From contig CABIXF010000005.1 of the NCBI GenBank assembly GCA_902362595.1, forward strand, positions 74,847 to 138,846: 64,000 bases of DNA. Reading direction: 5' to 3'. Below, piece by piece: positions 9,876-17,834 of this stretch; positions within the stretch are counted from its first letter, which is position 1, and each line of letters starts with the position of its first letter. The translations under genes and the position numbers were made by a program. The notes below the pieces were generated by a model that did not search any database, was not told the DNA's origin, and saw nothing but the letters and a program-made list of their open reading frames with translations. This DNA comes from Bacteroidaceae bacterium (GTDB lineage: Bacteria > Bacteroidota > Bacteroidia > Bacteroidales > Bacteroidaceae).

Positions 9876-9934
9876 CAAATGTAGTAAATAAAATAGAAAA
9901 AATAGTTAGGATGTATGGGAAAAACATATATTTG
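9876..9934. promoter_or_regulatory. Divergent promoter region between pepP-like and patatin genes
   Basis: Two perfect -7 boxes face away from each other: TACATTTG on the minus strand (9883-9876) for the aminopeptidase gene and TATATTTG on the plus strand (9927-9934) for the patatin gene. Neither has a clear TTTG at -33. Confidence 0.5.
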
Positions 9935-9966
9935 CAAATTCCAAGATTGCTTAAAAAGAACGAAGT

Positions 9967-10833
9967 ATGGAACTAGACTTTGAAAAAACAGGATTGGTTC
10001 TTGAGGGTGGAGGCATGCGAGGTGTATTCACATGTGGAGTATTGGATTTCATGATGGATCATAAGTTGGAGTTTCCTTATGCGATAGGTGTTTCGGCGGG
10101 GGCTTGTAACGGTTTGTCGTATATGTCTCATCAGCGAGGTCGTGCCAAGTTCAGTAACATTGACATGCTGGCCGAATATCATTATATCGGTTTGAAGTAT
10201 TTATGGTATCAGCACAGTATTCTGGATCAGCATTTGCTTTATGATTTGTTTCCGAGTCAGATTTTACCTTTTGATTATGAGGCTTATTTTAATAATCCGG
10301 CACGCTTTGAAATGGTTACTACTAATTGTGTGACTGGAAGGGCTTGTTACTTGGAGGAAAAAGAGGGACGTAATCGTGAACGGTTGGTAGATATTGCCAA
10401 AGCTTCAAGTAGTCTTCCGTATGTGTGTCCTATTACGTATGTAGACGGACGTCCGATGTTGGATGGTGGAATTGTAGATTCCATTCCAGTATTGCGTGCA
10501 ATGTCACAAGGTTATGAACGGAATGTGGTGGTTTTAACTCGTAATAGGGGATACCGGAAATCGGAAAAAGATATTCGTGTGCCTCGTTTTATCTATCGTC
10601 GCTATCCTAGGTTGAGGCTGGTGCTTAGCCGCCGTTGTGCGGTGTATAATGAACAGTTGGAACTTGTTGAAAAATTAGAGGATGAAGGACGTGTCATTGC
10701 TATTCGACCTGAAAAGAAAGTCGTGGTGAATCGAATAGAAAAAGATGTAAATAAGCTTACGGCTTTGTATGAAGAAGGCTATGCATGTGCCGAAAAGGTG
10801 TTGATGCCTTTATTGGAAGGAAAAAGAGGATAA
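9967..10833 (+). CDS. Patatin-like phospholipase / acyl hydrolase
   Basis: A 288-residue patatin-fold lipid acyl hydrolase. The glycine-rich oxyanion motif GGGMRG (about 16-21), the nucleophile elbow GVSAGACNG (Ser about residue 41) and the catalytic Asp motif DGGIVDSIP are all present, so the Ser-Asp dyad is intact. No signal peptide is seen; the length fits the YjjU/RssA-like bacterial group rather than secreted effectors. The gene stands alone with its own promoter and a shared bidirectional terminator. The natural lipid substrate is not known. Confidence 0.88.
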   Translation: MELDFEKTGLVLEGGGMRGVFTCGVLDFMMDHKLEFPYAIGVSAGACNGLSYMSHQRGRAKFSNIDMLAEYHYIGLKYLWYQHSILDQHLLYDLFPSQILPFDYEAYFNNPARFEMVTTNCVTGRACYLEEKEGRNRERLVDIAKASSSLPYVCPITYVDGRPMLDGGIVDSIPVLRAMSQGYERNVVVLTRNRGYRKSEKDIRVPRFIYRRYPRLRLVLSRRCAVYNEQLELVEKLEDEGRVIAIRPEKKVVVNRIEKDVNKLTALYEEGYACAEKVLMPLLEGKRG

Positions 10834-10853
10834 AACTGTGGAGATGAAACCAT

Positions 10854-10887
10854 AAAAAAATCCGGAATGTGGATTCCGGATTTTTTT
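10854..10887. terminator. Bidirectional intrinsic terminator
   Basis: A perfect 15-bp inverted repeat (A-run plus TCCGGAAT, loop GTGG, then ATTCCGGA plus T-run) lies between the convergent patatin and rny genes. The T-tract on each strand lets it stop transcription both ways. Confidence 0.92.
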
Positions 10888-10894
10888 ATAGTTT

Positions 10895-12430
10895 TTATTT
10901 TGCGAAGCTGACAGCGCGGGTTTCACGAATAACCGTGATTTTTACTTGTCCCGGGTAGGTCATTTCGTCTTGAATCTTCTTGGCGATTTCGGTTGACAGG
11001 CTTTCCGTCTGTTTGTCGTCAATCTTGTCTGCACCTACAATGACACGGAGTTCGCGTCCGGCTTGGATGGCGTAGGTTTTGGTAACACCAGGATATGACA
11101 TCGCAAGTTGTTCGAGGTCATTCAGACGTTTGATGTAAGCTTCTACAATTTCACGGCGTGCTCCCGGACGTGCTCCAGAGATGGCATCGCAGACTTGTAC
11201 GATAGGAGCCAATAGACTGGTCATTTCCACTTCGTCGTGATGAGCACCGATGGCATTGCAGATATCTGCCTTTTCTTTGTATTTCTCTGCTAGTTTCATA
11301 CCCAATAGAGCGTGCGGCAATTCAGGTTCTTCATCAGGAACTTTTCCGATATCGTGTAACAAGCCGGCTCGTTTTGCCTTTTTCGGATTCAATCCTAATT
11401 CAGAAGCCATTACGGCACATAGATTGGCTGTTTCACGAGCGTGCTGTAACAAGTTCTGTCCGTATGAAGAACGGTATTTCATCTTACCAATGATACGAAT
11501 AAGTTCCGGATGCAGTCCATGGATACCCAAATCGATAGTGGTACGTTTACCCGTTTCAATGATTTCGTCTTCTACCTGCTTACGTACTTTGGCTACCACT
11601 TCTTCAATGCGGGCCGGATGAATACGACCGTCGGTTACCAGTTGATGCAAGGCCAGGCGAGCAATTTCACGGCGAACAGGGTCGAAAGCAGAAAGTACAA
11701 TTGCCTCCGGAGTATCGTCTACTACGATTTCTACGCCTGTGGCAGCTTCTAATGCCCGGATATTACGTCCTTCACGTCCGATAATGCGTCCTTTAATTTC
11801 GTCTGATTCAATATGGAATACGGTGACAGAATTTTCAATGGCTGTTTCTGTAGCTACTCTTTGGATAGACTGGATGACGATTCGTTTCGCTTCACGGTTG
11901 GCCGTAAGCTTGGCGTCGTCCATAATATCATTAATGTAAGACTGTGCCTGGGTTTTAGCTTCTTCCTTTAAGGATTCTACCAGACGTTCTTTAGCTTCTT
12001 CCGCAGACAATCCTGAAATGGTTTCCAGTTTTTCTCTTTCCTGTGATTGAAGCGTATCCAGTTCTTCTTTTTTCTTTTCAATGATTACAAGTTGGGCGTC
12101 CAGATTTTCTTTGATGGCCTCTGTTTCGTTGCGTTTACGCTGAAGCTCTTCGTTCTTTTGGTTCAGCACCATTTCCCGTTGCTTCAATTTGTTTTCCGCC
12201 TGTTGGATTTTCTGGTTTCGGAGAGCGACTTCCTTTTCCAGGTCTGCCTTTTTGTTTAGAAACTTTTCTTTTACTTCCAGAAGTTTGTTTTTCTTGATTA
12301 CCTCAGCCTCTGTTTCGGCTTCTTTGATAATGGTGTCATATTTCGTCTTCAAGCCATACTTAAAGAATCCATACGACAATGCACCTCCAACCAGGAAGGC
12401 CACAATCGCTAGTATTACTGTCGTCAACAT
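10895..12430 (-). CDS. rny: Ribonuclease Y
   Basis: A 511-residue membrane-anchored endoribonuclease that starts mRNA decay. It has an N-terminal membrane helix (about 3-22), a long charged coiled coil (about 30-190), a KH RNA-binding domain ([17 protein letters not shown], about 210-228) and an HD phosphohydrolase domain with the metal motif LLHDIGKV (about 360-367). Domain order and length are those of RNase Y. It is the last gene of a leftward group with the coiled-coil gene and zapA. Confidence 0.95.
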   Translation of the reverse strand: MLTTVILAIVAFLVGGALSYGFFKYGLKTKYDTIIKEAETEAEVIKKNKLLEVKEKFLNKKADLEKEVALRNQKIQQAENKLKQREMVLNQKNEELQRKRNETEAIKENLDAQLVIIEKKKEELDTLQSQEREKLETISGLSAEEAKERLVESLKEEAKTQAQSYINDIMDDAKLTANREAKRIVIQSIQRVATETAIENSVTVFHIESDEIKGRIIGREGRNIRALEAATGVEIVVDDTPEAIVLSAFDPVRREIARLALHQLVTDGRIHPARIEEVVAKVRKQVEDEIIETGKRTTIDLGIHGLHPELIRIIGKMKYRSSYGQNLLQHARETANLCAVMASELGLNPKKAKRAGLLHDIGKVPDEEPELPHALLGMKLAEKYKEKADICNAIGAHHDEVEMTSLLAPIVQVCDAISGARPGARREIVEAYIKRLNDLEQLAMSYPGVTKTYAIQAGRELRVIVGADKIDDKQTESLSTEIAKKIQDEMTYPGQVKITVIRETRAVSFAK

Positions 12431-12459
12431 TATAATTAGTTTAAATATATAAATAAAAA

Positions 12460-12507
12460 ACGCATAAACTTCTCTGCGGGAAATCCCATCAGATAAAGCT
12501 TATGCGT
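12460..12507 (-). ncRNA. Structured spacer RNA between zapA and rny
   Basis: The ~100-nt spacer can fold with an 8-bp outer stem (12460-12467 with 12500-12507) around a small GGG-AAAT-CCC hairpin (12478-12487). It has no coding capacity. It could be an mRNA processing or stability element between the two genes; I do not recognise a named family. Confidence 0.4.
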
Positions 12508-12532
12508 GAATGTTTTCTCTTTATGTATCTGT

Positions 12533-12838
12533 CTATAAACCTTTGTTCCGGCTGTCTCGTATATATCTTTCAATATCTTCGTTCAGCTCCTTTAGCTTTT
12601 CTTGATAAGGTAAGGTGTCATTCCTTTCCTTCATGGAAAAATTTTCATAAGCTAAGTCAAGTGCTACCATTTTCCAGTGTTGTATGCTACTGAATTCAGG
12701 AAATGCACTTCGGTATTTATTTAGTTTATAATTAATCTGTTTGGCAGCTTCCCGATAACCTTCCTCTTCTGATGGAAGTATGGATACTGGATATCGTTCG
12801 TTGTCAATGAGTAGATTAAATCTCTTTTTTTCGTCCAT
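12533..12838 (-). CDS. zapA: Cell-division protein ZapA
   Basis: A 101-residue protein with the ZapA architecture: an N-terminal beta-rich head (FNLLIDNERYPVSI, then EEGYREAAKQIN) and a C-terminal coiled-coil helix. ZapA binds FtsZ and promotes bundling of the division ring. It lies 27 bp downstream of a small coiled-coil gene that may act as its partner, and upstream of rny, a gene order common in Bacteroidetes. Confidence 0.85.
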   Translation of the reverse strand: MDEKKRFNLLIDNERYPVSILPSEEEGYREAAKQINYKLNKYRSAFPEFSSIQHWKMVALDLAYENFSMKERNDTLPYQEKLKELNEDIERYIRDSRNKGL

Positions 12839-12865
12839 AAAAGTATATACTTTACCGTCGTAGTC

Positions 12866-13159
12866 TTATTCATTCAGCAAAGCGATGCATTTATCGACTT
12901 CACGCACAAGTTTCGCCAGTCGTTGTTTCGTATCGCGGAGGTCGTTGTCGTTGATACTGAGAATACGGGCGTTTTTCAAATTGATATACTTGGTTTCCAA
13001 TTCTTTCCGGCTATGCTCCAGTTGGGCCAGTTCTTCGTTTCTTTGGCTGATTTCTTTTTTTAAGGAGAGATTTTCTTTTTCCAGTTCCTCGTAAAGATAC
13101 AGTAATTGTCTCAGTCTGCCCTCGAAAGTATTTAACAGCTTTTTGTCCTCTTCTGTCAT
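12866..13159 (-). CDS. Small coiled-coil protein upstream of zapA (possible ZapB-like partner)
   Basis: 97 residues from MTEEDKKLLNTFEGRL (ATG 13159), almost entirely predicted coiled coil (LEKENLSLKKEISQRNEELA). A longer reading beginning MCIFFDIR would start inside the promoter and is rejected. Its position directly before zapA suggests a division-related coiled coil comparable to ZapB, but that is inference from location and shape, not sequence family. Confidence 0.75.
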   Translation of the reverse strand: MTEEDKKLLNTFEGRLRQLLYLYEELEKENLSLKKEISQRNEELAQLEHSRKELETKYINLKNARILSINDNDLRDTKQRLAKLVREVDKCIALLNE

Positions 13160-13180
13160 CCGTATATCAAAAAATATACA

Positions 13181-13210
13181 CAAATATACAGTATTGGTTG
13201 GAAAATCAAA
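13181..13210 (-). promoter_or_regulatory. Promoter of the coiled-coil/zapA/rny group
   Basis: Minus-strand -7 box TATATTTG (13188-13181) with a TTTG element 18 nt upstream; the start codon is about 22 nt downstream of the -7 box. Confidence 0.55.
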
Positions 13211-13276
13211 AATATTTGTTGTGGATTTTATTAAAAATTGTGAGATTGTGGGCGGGTGAAATCTTTTGTGTATGGA

Positions 13277-13308
13277 TTTTTTCTGTCTGATAATTCTTTT
13301 TACCTTTG
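13277..13308 (+). promoter_or_regulatory. Promoter of queD-queE
   Basis: Plus-strand -7 box TACCTTTG (13301-13308) with TTTT at -33 and a 20-nt spacer. It lies about 60 nt upstream of the queD ATG. Confidence 0.6.
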
Positions 13309-13368
13309 TGGTTGCATTGAGGTGACATTAGATGCGTTTTTTTTTAATGTTTTAAAAATCAAATCATT

Positions 13369-13701
13369 ATGTATACTGTTATAAAACGGATGGAAATTTC
13401 GGCCTCTCATCGTTTGCAGCTTTCTTATGAAAGTAAGTGTGAGAACCTGCATGGGCATAATTGGATTGTCACTGTGTATTGTCAGGCTGAGGAATTGAAT
13501 GAGGACGGAATGGTAGTCGATTTTACGCACATTAAAGAAGTAGTAAAAGGGCAACTTGATCATAAAAATCTGAATGACGTGTTGCCTTGTAATCCTACGG
13601 CCGAGAATATAGCCAAATGGATTTGCGACCGTGTTCCTCATTGTGTGAAGGTAGAAGTGTGTGAATCTGAGGGGAATAGGGTGGTTTATGAAAAAGATTA
13701 A
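13369..13701 (+). CDS. queD: 6-carboxy-5,6,7,8-tetrahydropterin synthase
   Basis: A 110-residue T-fold enzyme converting dihydroneopterin triphosphate to 6-carboxytetrahydropterin in queuosine biosynthesis. Zinc-binding histidines are in SASHRLQL and LHGHNW, the catalytic Cys in KCENLHGH, and the conserved acidic stretch in VVDFTHIKE. It overlaps queE by 14 bp, so the two steps of the pathway are co-expressed. Confidence 0.92.
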   Translation: MYTVIKRMEISASHRLQLSYESKCENLHGHNWIVTVYCQAEELNEDGMVVDFTHIKEVVKGQLDHKNLNDVLPCNPTAENIAKWICDRVPHCVKVEVCESEGNRVVYEKD

Positions 13702-14233
13702 TGAAATATTCTACAGTCTTCAAGGGGAGGGCTTTTATGTAGGTACACCGGCTGTGTTTGTTCGTTTCTCAGGTTGTAATCTGAAGTGTGACTTTTGCGA
13801 TACGCGTCATGAGAAAGGTACTTTCTTGTCGGACGAGGAGATAGTGGAAGAGGTTTGCCGTTATCCTTGTCGGATGGTAATCCTTACGGGAGGGGAACCT
13901 GGGTTATGGATAGATGAACCTTTGATAGAAGCATTGCATCGTGCGGGTAAATACGTATGTGTGGAGACCAATGGGACTTGTGTACTTCCTTCTTCGGTTG
14001 ACTGGGTTACTTGTTCACCGAAAAAAAGTGGAAGTTTGCATGTGGCACGGATAGATGAAGTAAAGGTGGTATTTGTGGGACAGGATGTGGAGCCTTATTT
14101 GCAGTTGAAGGCTTCCGCTTATTTTTTACAACCATGTTCGGGGAAAAATACCACTGAAGTTGTGGAATACATCAAACAACATCCTGTATGGAGGTTAAGT
14201 TTGCAAACACATAAGTTGATAGATATTCCTTGA
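13688..14233 (+). CDS. queE: 7-carboxy-7-deazaguanine synthase (radical SAM)
   Basis: A 181-residue radical SAM enzyme of queuosine biosynthesis acting on the QueD product. The start ATG 13688 (MKKINEIFYSLQGEG) overlaps queD. The iron-sulfur motif CNLKCDFCD (about 31-39) is CX3CX2C, and the GGEP S-adenosylmethionine motif follows (TGGEPGLW). It is the last host gene before the prophage. Confidence 0.93.
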   Translation: MKKINEIFYSLQGEGFYVGTPAVFVRFSGCNLKCDFCDTRHEKGTFLSDEEIVEEVCRYPCRMVILTGGEPGLWIDEPLIEALHRAGKYVCVETNGTCVLPSSVDWVTCSPKKSGSLHVARIDEVKVVFVGQDVEPYLQLKASAYFLQPCSGKNTTEVVEYIKQHPVWRLSLQTHKLIDIP

Positions 14234-14263
14234 TTGTTTTTATACAAAATGTAAGAATATGCA

Positions 14264-14304
14264 TTCAGACGTGTTGGTGTTTTTTAACAACTTTCACGCC
14301 TGAA
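14264..14304 (+). terminator. Probable terminator after queE
   Basis: An imperfect hairpin (TTCAGACGTG with CACGCCTGAA, one mismatch, plus an inner GTTG/CAAC pairing) 30 bp after queE, followed by a T-rich stretch. The prophage junction must lie near here, but no repeat core can be identified without the other end. Confidence 0.5.
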
Positions 14305-14350
14305 TTTGTTAATAAACATATTTGTTCTTGAGAGAATGTGTGTACAGACA

Positions 14351-14392
14351 ATAAAAAAGATACTCCCGCTAATCACTATTAGCAGGAGTATC
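14351..14392 (-). terminator. Terminator of the leftward prophage cargo transcript
   Basis: Stem of 8 bp + mismatch + 6 bp (14359-14373 with 14378-14392), loop CACT, followed on the minus strand by TTTTTTATTG. It should end transcription coming from the cargo genes before it runs into queE. Confidence 0.8.
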
Positions 14393-14409
14393 ACAACACA
14401 AAAACTAAA

Positions 14410-14484
14410 CTAGACTTAATTTTGTGAATGTGATACTTCATGCTGATAGTCAATTAATTATAGATGTTGACTTTTATACGACTG
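14410..14484. repeat. Left copy of a diverged ~75-bp direct repeat flanking a cargo cassette
   Basis: This segment matches 16933-17003 in the same orientation. Blocks such as CTAnACTTAAT, ATACT and AATTATnnATGTTGACT are shared, with about 23/28 and 25/29 identities in the two best blocks. It lies just downstream of the three-gene ATPase cassette. Confidence 0.65.
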
Positions 14485-14502
14485 GAATGAAAGTGGAATA
14501 TA

Positions 14503-15177
14503 TTATCTTCTTTTCCGTTTGAATATCCTTTTATACCACTTTTCTTTTTCTTCTTTTATCCCATCATATAGGAGGCTTATTAGTGAGGCTCTATTTTCAT
14601 ATATTCTCTTTTTTATTTGAGATATATCTGCATTTGAATAGTTGTCAATTTGATTTGAACATAAATCCTGTAAATCGTTTATTATTCTATTTATATTTGT
14701 AGCAAGAGATTTATCGTATGATTGTATAATCGTAACAAAATTGTCAAGAAAATCATTTCTTAAATCTCTAAGTGCTCTATTAGCTCTTGCCTTTTGTCTT
14801 GGTATAAATCTGCCGTCATTAATTCTTTTCAACGAATTAATATTGTTATTAATTCGTTGATGTATTTGATTATAGAATGTATCAATATTGTTGAGATTGG
14901 GTTGTATTATTACAGACATGTACCAACTCTTTTTTGTCTCTTTTTTTCTATCTCTGTTGTTTATATAATTTTGTCTTATGAATATGGCTATAGTTAATAT
15001 TATTGCTAATGTTGAAATTACATTTGCATAAAAATCAGTACTTATAATCTTTTCAAGCCTTTCTAGTTCATCTTCTCTTTTGTCGTAGTATAAGCTATCT
15101 AAAGGTTGGTATGCAAAGATGAAAGATTGGTTCATTAACGAATCATTCTTGAAATGAATATACGGTAAATTATCCAT
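14503..15177 (-). CDS. Single-pass membrane protein of the GHKL/STAS-like cassette
   Basis: A 224-residue protein of unknown family. About 50 N-terminal residues precede one membrane helix (about 51-68, ISTLAIILTIAIFI), followed by a long charged, largely helical cytoplasmic part ending in a very basic tail (KRIFKRKRR). It is the third gene of an operon after a GHKL ATPase and a STAS-like protein (3-bp gap), so it is the candidate membrane effector or sensor of that module. AT-rich codon use differs from the host genes. Function is inferred only from context. Confidence 0.75.
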   Translation of the reverse strand: MDNLPYIHFKNDSLMNQSFIFAYQPLDSLYYDKREDELERLEKIISTDFYANVISTLAIILTIAIFIRQNYINNRDRKKETKKSWYMSVIIQPNLNNIDTFYNQIHQRINNNINSLKRINDGRFIPRQKARANRALRDLRNDFLDNFVTIIQSYDKSLATNINRIINDLQDLCSNQIDNYSNADISQIKKRIYENRASLISLLYDGIKEEKEKWYKRIFKRKRR

Positions 15178-15180
15178 AAA

Positions 15181-15525
15181 CTATTTTCTATTGTTATATT
15201 CTATTACAGCTTGTCTTTCATTGTCTGCAATATCTTCTTTTAGACATTTTATGACTTCTGGGTCTTCATCTTCAAAAGTAATTTTATACTTTTCATGAAA
15301 ATTGTCTATACCTCCAAGATTACATATACTTTCATAGAATAATCCTAAGAAGAATGATGGGTTGAATGATGTTGTTCCTTCAGGTACTGATATTTCATAT
15401 TCTTCTCTATCTTTATCACATTGGTTAAGTTTTAATTCTTCTCTTACTTGATACCCTTGTTTTCTACCTGTGAACATAGTGCTATTTGGTCCTCTATGCG
15501 CTTGGGTTAACCTTATTGTTTTCAT
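15181..15525 (-). CDS. STAS-like (DUF4325-type) protein
   Basis: A 114-residue protein resembling the STAS-like DUF4325 family: an N-terminal FTGRKQGYQVREEL segment, then an acidic stretch and the conserved SFFLGLFYESI helix. In known systems STAS domains bind GHKL kinase/ATPases in partner-switching circuits (as RsbV with RsbW). It overlaps the upstream GHKL ATPase gene by 32 bp and precedes the membrane-protein gene by 3 bp, so the three products are made together. Family assignment is from memory of the motif and should be confirmed by profile search. Confidence 0.65.
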   Translation of the reverse strand: MKTIRLTQAHRGPNSTMFTGRKQGYQVREELKLNQCDKDREEYEISVPEGTTSFNPSFFLGLFYESICNLGGIDNFHEKYKITFEDEDPEVIKCLKEDIADNERQAVIEYNNRK

Positions 15526-16849
15526 TCCCTTTATTTTTTAAAGTCTTACTAAAATATTTTTTGTTTAGATATATCTTAACTTCAAGGAATGTACCTGGAA
15601 AATATTCCTGCATGTGTCTAAGGTAATTCTCTTCAGGTAATAAAGATATATCTTTTTCCTTATTTAGCGATAAGAAGTAGTTATTGTTCTCTTCATATGG
15701 TTCTACTTCATTATCACAACGTACACAAGTCTTTCCTGATATAATGTTTAAATGAGGTTTGTAGTCTGGATTTTCTTTTCCAAATGACCCCAGTGTTATA
15801 AATGCCCTGATGAAATTCATAGTCCCGTGTCCTCGACTCTCATCCTCGTATTTTAAACGGCTTACTCCGTCTTGTAGACTATATAATGTATATAAATCAT
15901 CTTTATTTAGTTTGGATCCTACTTTCTCTTTCAATTCTGAATGCTTATTATACCATTTCTTTATATTTGTCATCATTTCTTTGTTTTTCTTTTCATTATT
16001 AATGATACCTTCTGAAATAGAAAATCCAAAATTTAATATTCCTAAGTTAAGTTCTATTATAGGTTCTCCATCAATAATATTTTTAAAAGAAACGCCGTCA
16101 ACATACCATTCATTATGTGTACTATGATCTTCTGCATTATTAAAAATTTCGGATAAGAGTTTGTCTATTTTGTGAATACCACTAGCATTTAGGATTGCGT
16201 TTGATTGCACCAGTGATTCATTTATAAATTCTCTGACTATAGTACAAACAGCTCCTTTTTTGTTCTCTTTGTATGAGGTCTTGCTTGCCAAGTTTGTTTG
16301 TAGTCCTAAATATAGGAAACCTTCTTCAGGTTTAACATCCTCTACTTCTTTCTTTCCTATATTGTCTACTAACTTTAGAGCGAATAAAGACCTGTTTACT
16401 TTATTGCATTTTGATTTTTTGTATTTAATCTCTTTATCTGTAGGATTATAAAATCTATCGTTATATCGTACTTTTGTCTCAATTAGTTCTCTTACTATAA
16501 TCTTTAACAACATTGCATTTGTAATATCAATTCTTTCACATATATTAAAATCTGCAATGGTAGTTTTATCTGTTAACAGATAGGATGACATTAGGCATTT
16601 AAAGAATGTTATACAGTCATCGCTATTCTCTTCAAAAGAGAATATTTTGGGAACAATTACTCTATCTGAAATATAGTCTTTATTTATAAAACCTTTTTTT
16701 CGGAAAAAAGATAAAAGATTGGTTTGTACTTTTATGTTGATACGTGGAAAAACTCCGGCCAATGCTTTTTTTCTTGGTTTTTGATTCCTTTTTTTAAGTT
16801 TATATCTACGTTTGTAAACTTTTAATTCTAAAATTCTTTCTTTTTTCAT
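15494..16849 (-). CDS. GHKL-fold ATPase (histidine-kinase-like) of a prophage cassette
   Basis: A 451-residue protein with an N-terminal basic region, a middle alpha/beta part and a GHKL ATPase domain. The N box is EIFNNAEDHS (about 234-243) and the G2 lid is ESRGHGTMNFI (about 337-347). The G1 box is degenerate (LNFGFSISEG where DxGxG is expected), and there is no phospho-acceptor histidine domain or receiver, so it is not an ordinary sensor kinase. A Cys pair (CVRC, about 375-378) may bind metal. First gene of the trio with a STAS-like and a membrane protein. Confidence 0.75.
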   Translation of the reverse strand: MKKERILELKVYKRRYKLKKRNQKPRKKALAGVFPRINIKVQTNLLSFFRKKGFINKDYISDRVIVPKIFSFEENSDDCITFFKCLMSSYLLTDKTTIADFNICERIDITNAMLLKIIVRELIETKVRYNDRFYNPTDKEIKYKKSKCNKVNRSLFALKLVDNIGKKEVEDVKPEEGFLYLGLQTNLASKTSYKENKKGAVCTIVREFINESLVQSNAILNASGIHKIDKLLSEIFNNAEDHSTHNEWYVDGVSFKNIIDGEPIIELNLGILNFGFSISEGIINNEKKNKEMMTNIKKWYNKHSELKEKVGSKLNKDDLYTLYSLQDGVSRLKYEDESRGHGTMNFIRAFITLGSFGKENPDYKPHLNIISGKTCVRCDNEVEPYEENNNYFLSLNKEKDISLLPEENYLRHMQEYFPGTFLEVKIYLNKKYFSKTLKNKGNENNKVNPSA

Positions 16850-16932
16850 TTTTATTTTGTGTTTATTGATTGTTTGAATTGTCGTGCTTAAAGTATTGAT
16901 TTACAGAGTAAGTTGATAATTGTGATGTTATG

Positions 16933-17003
16933 CTATACTTAATCTTGAGAATGCAATACTATCTATTTGAGAGTAATTATAAATGTTGACTATTATCCGA
17001 TTG
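16933..17003. repeat. Right copy of the diverged ~75-bp direct repeat
   Basis: Homologous to 14410-14484, same orientation. It lies between the ATPase start region and the tandem proline-rich peptide genes, so the two copies bracket exactly the three-gene ATPase cassette. Confidence 0.65.
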
Positions 17004-17026
17004 TTATATCCGAGAAGATGTGTGGT

Positions 17027-17101
17027 TTATTTTCTCGGTTTTGGGGGAGGTGGAACGTTCACTGTCCCCGGAACTTCTGCATAATCTTTTCCCATACTCA
17101 T
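17027..17101 (-). CDS. Proline-rich micropeptide 2 (24 aa)
   Basis: A 24-residue peptide, MSMGKDYAEVPGTVNVPPPP then KPRK. Its ATG directly abuts the stop of the upstream peptide gene (TAAATG), so it is translationally coupled. It ends with the same VNVPPPPKP-basic tail as that peptide, which is strong evidence that both are real and related despite their size. No known function; the polyproline tail could bind an SH3-like or WW-like partner. Confidence 0.6.
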   Translation of the reverse strand: MSMGKDYAEVPGTVNVPPPPKPRK

Positions 17102-17236
17102 TTATTTTTTAGGTTTTGGAGGAGGTGGTACATTCACAGCCTTTGGCATTGAATTTTGATATCTATCTCCTGGAATCTTTGTCGTTGCAATATTCACTTC
17201 TGGAGGATATGCAACTTTTTTAATTGATTTTTCCAT
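17102..17236 (-). CDS. Proline-rich micropeptide 1 (44 aa)
   Basis: A 44-residue peptide starting MEKSIKKVAYPPEVNIATTK and ending AVNVPPPPKPKK. It lies 27 bp downstream of the SLATT-like gene on the same strand and directly before the second peptide gene. The shared VNVPPPPKPxK ending of the two adjacent reading frames argues for duplication and selection on the peptide. No signal peptide or membrane helix. Confidence 0.6.
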   Translation of the reverse strand: MEKSIKKVAYPPEVNIATTKIPGDRYQNSMPKAVNVPPPPKPKK

Positions 17237-17263
17237 CTTATTTGTGCTTATAATGTTGTTATT

Positions 17264-17764
17264 TTATTTTTCGTAATATACACGGTTAATGTATTCTTTA
17301 GCTTGTTCATCTATCTTACGTTGAAATCTTGTAGAGATATTACGTACGAGCCTGTTCATCTGTGACATCTTGTCGCATTCCGTTTCTTTTAGCTTGAAGA
17401 ATTCATCCATAGCCTGTTTTTCGTCGATGATGTCATGGTCGAACCGGTACCAGATGTTTTCAAGCGAGTTCATGTATTTGTTGTAGAAGTCTGCAAGAAC
17501 ATCTAGCGATGACAGTTCACTTTCACCTTGTACGAAGTTTGGAAGTACAGACTTTATAATAGATACGAATCCTATCAGCATAGAAGCGAAGAACGGCACT
17601 TTGTCATTCAGTAGAGTACCTAATGCACCTGCAGAGGCTGTGATGGCAACAAAGCCATTATATGCCCTGTTGTATCCTCTTCGTTTATCTGTATATTTTT
17701 GTATGCAGATAATGTTTGCCTTTGCCTGTTTCAATTCTTCCCAGATTCTATTTCTGCATATCAT
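17264..17764 (-). CDS. SLATT-like two-helix membrane protein
   Basis: 166 residues with an N-terminal amphipathic segment, two membrane helices (about 36-52, FVAITASAGALGTLL; about 57-74, FFASMLIGFVSIIKSVL), then a helical cytoplasmic tail containing LADFYNKYMNSLENIWYRFD. This layout resembles the SLATT 2TM effector superfamily, which in conflict systems is thought to form membrane pores when a sensor partner fires. No nucleotidyltransferase or SLOG sensor is adjacent; two proline-rich micropeptides follow instead. Could alternatively be a simple phage membrane protein. Confidence 0.6.
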   Translation of the reverse strand: MICRNRIWEELKQAKANIICIQKYTDKRRGYNRAYNGFVAITASAGALGTLLNDKVPFFASMLIGFVSIIKSVLPNFVQGESELSSLDVLADFYNKYMNSLENIWYRFDHDIIDEKQAMDEFFKLKETECDKMSQMNRLVRNISTRFQRKIDEQAKEYINRVYYEK

Positions 17765-17834
17765 GTTATTCAGGTGATTCTACTTTGTCAATGATGAATG
17801 AACAATTATAAGAATAGATGCTATGTAAAGGCTA

